Source: Halocafeteria seosinensis (taxonomy: Eukaryota > Sar > Bigyra > Bicosoecida). Taken from it: DNA of 64,000 nucleotides. Numbering within the stretch: position 1 is the stretch's first letter; every line of letters begins with the position of its first letter. Location of the stretch: assembly GCA_001687465.1 (NCBI GenBank), contig LVLI01000308.1:17390-81389 (forward strand), written 5' to 3'. Made by a program: the position numbers and the translations under genes. The notes under the pieces were generated by a model. The model searched no databases and was not told the DNA's origin. It saw nothing but the letters and a program-made list of their open reading frames with translations. Shown in pieces: positions 63,901-64,000 of this stretch.

Positions 63901-64000
63901 TACATCACACTCTCGTTGTTCAACTCTAAGTTGGTAAAGGAGAATACATCCAAGTTGTCTAATAATACACTGCTGTTGGCCTCCATCGTGAACACGTCTT
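42992..64000 (-). CDS. Giant modular single-pass surface protein, gene 2 (5' end outside window), paralogue of gene 1
   Basis: Exons in the window are 46242 to beyond 64000 and 42992-46171, joined by a 70-nt phase-0 intron, giving about 6,980 residues. It opens inside a module array of 17 visible modules. These are followed by four GCTxP-DDGSC Cys motifs, (D/E)TD(T/V)DCGG Cys modules (for example FETDTDCGGTLCPETC), a PT linker, Ig-like segments (VTPIGEGENWK, compare FAPIGENEGWK in gene 1), a second PT-rich spacer, a TM helix (LGAFAFLLICILVWLCYYWY, about 43405-43470) and an acidic tail ending at the TGA of 42992-42994. Domain order matches gene 1 throughout. The two genes converge with about 5.1 kb between stops. 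The N-terminal LRR and PT head seen in gene 1 would lie outside the window, if present. Confidence 0.88.
46127..46515 (-). repeat. Four GCTxP...DDGSC Cys motifs of gene 2
   Basis: Four units correspond one to one with gene 1: GCTNLTAINFNPLA, GCTYPIAVNYDPRA, GCTCPTSQNYDPDATLDDG and GCTYPLAK-NYNPQAQVDDGSC, the last joined across the intron. Confidence 0.85.
46172..46241 (-). other. Last intron of gene 2
   Basis: The donor gtacgt lies just below 46242 and the acceptor tcgcag ends at 46172 (minus strand). It is 70 nt and phase 0. It interrupts the fourth DDGSC motif after TYPLAK; the next exon starts NYNPQAQVDDGSC. The 70-nt length would shift the frame, so splicing is required to reach the C-terminal half. 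Position and phase match the last intron of gene 1. Confidence 0.9.
46520..63770 (-). repeat. Array of 17 Gly-rich/beta-type modules in gene 2
   Basis: The module plan is the same as in gene 1. Approximate core starts (minus strand, 5' ends): 63750, 62680, 61720, 60785, 59795, 58835, 57915, 56875, 55860, 54922, 53920, 52667, 51678, 50752, 49746, 48711, 47474. The sequence of spacings (1070, 960, 935, 990, 960, 920, 1040, 1015, 938, 1002, 1253, 989, 926, 1006, 1035, 1237) follows that of gene 1 modules 8-17 then 21-27. Matching marks include the RGCGSVDD core (gene 1 GCGAVDD, module 8), a Cys pair in the second core (module 9), GGKVD in the fourth (module 11), and core 17 with FGNAFLPRSQGG (module 27 FGDAFMPLAQGG). 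Confidence 0.85.

Noticed and set aside
1-64000. tRNA, rRNA, prokaryotic operon or phage signals
   Set aside because: None seen; spliced genes and eukaryotic families dominate. A covariance-model scan would be needed to exclude a small RNA gene.

Overview
This is a stretch of nuclear eukaryotic DNA. The evidence is GT-AG introns of about 63-115 nt that must be removed to keep the conserved frames, a canonical AATAAA, and eukaryotic families (CD36/LIMP-2, cyclin Y). Short introns, compact spacing and very large secreted/transmembrane proteins built of PT-rich linkers, Cys-rich motifs and Gly-rich modules suggest a protist or alga. I cannot assign a lineage from sequence alone; stramenopile or another algal group is only a guess.

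Layout. (1) 30-746 (+): the 3' end of a CD36/LIMP-2-type scavenger receptor gene. (2) 964-2944 (+): a four-exon cyclin-Y-like gene with a (TA)9(TG)15 tract against one 3' splice site. (3) 3542-4079 (+): a possible small secreted protein of unknown family. (4) 4378-37901 (+): a giant six-exon gene of about 11,060 codons. It encodes a signal sequence, LRRs carried on separate phase-2 exons, a PT linker, 27 Gly-rich/beta-type modules of about 1 kb each, four DDGSC-type Cys motifs, DxDCGG Cys modules, Ig-like domains, one TM helix and an acidic tail. (5) 37902-42991: a poorly coding 5 kb gap with one orphan two-TM ORF (-) and a frame-broken non-LTR retrotransposon 3' end (+). (6) 42992-64000 (-): the 3' part of a second giant gene, paralogous to (4) and convergent with it, running out of the window.

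The main result is the pair of giant tail-to-tail paralogues. Their modules can be matched one to one by sequence features and spacing. Modules 6-20 of gene 1 are organised as a higher-order repeat of three modules (about 3 kb). The 17 visible modules of gene 2 correspond to gene 1 modules 8-27 minus exactly three, that is, one higher-order unit. The two genes share an intron position, the order of C-terminal domains, a TM helix and a short cytoplasmic motif. The architecture suggests very long single-pass cell-surface or cell-wall proteins (adhesin-like). That function is inferred from architecture and is not demonstrated.
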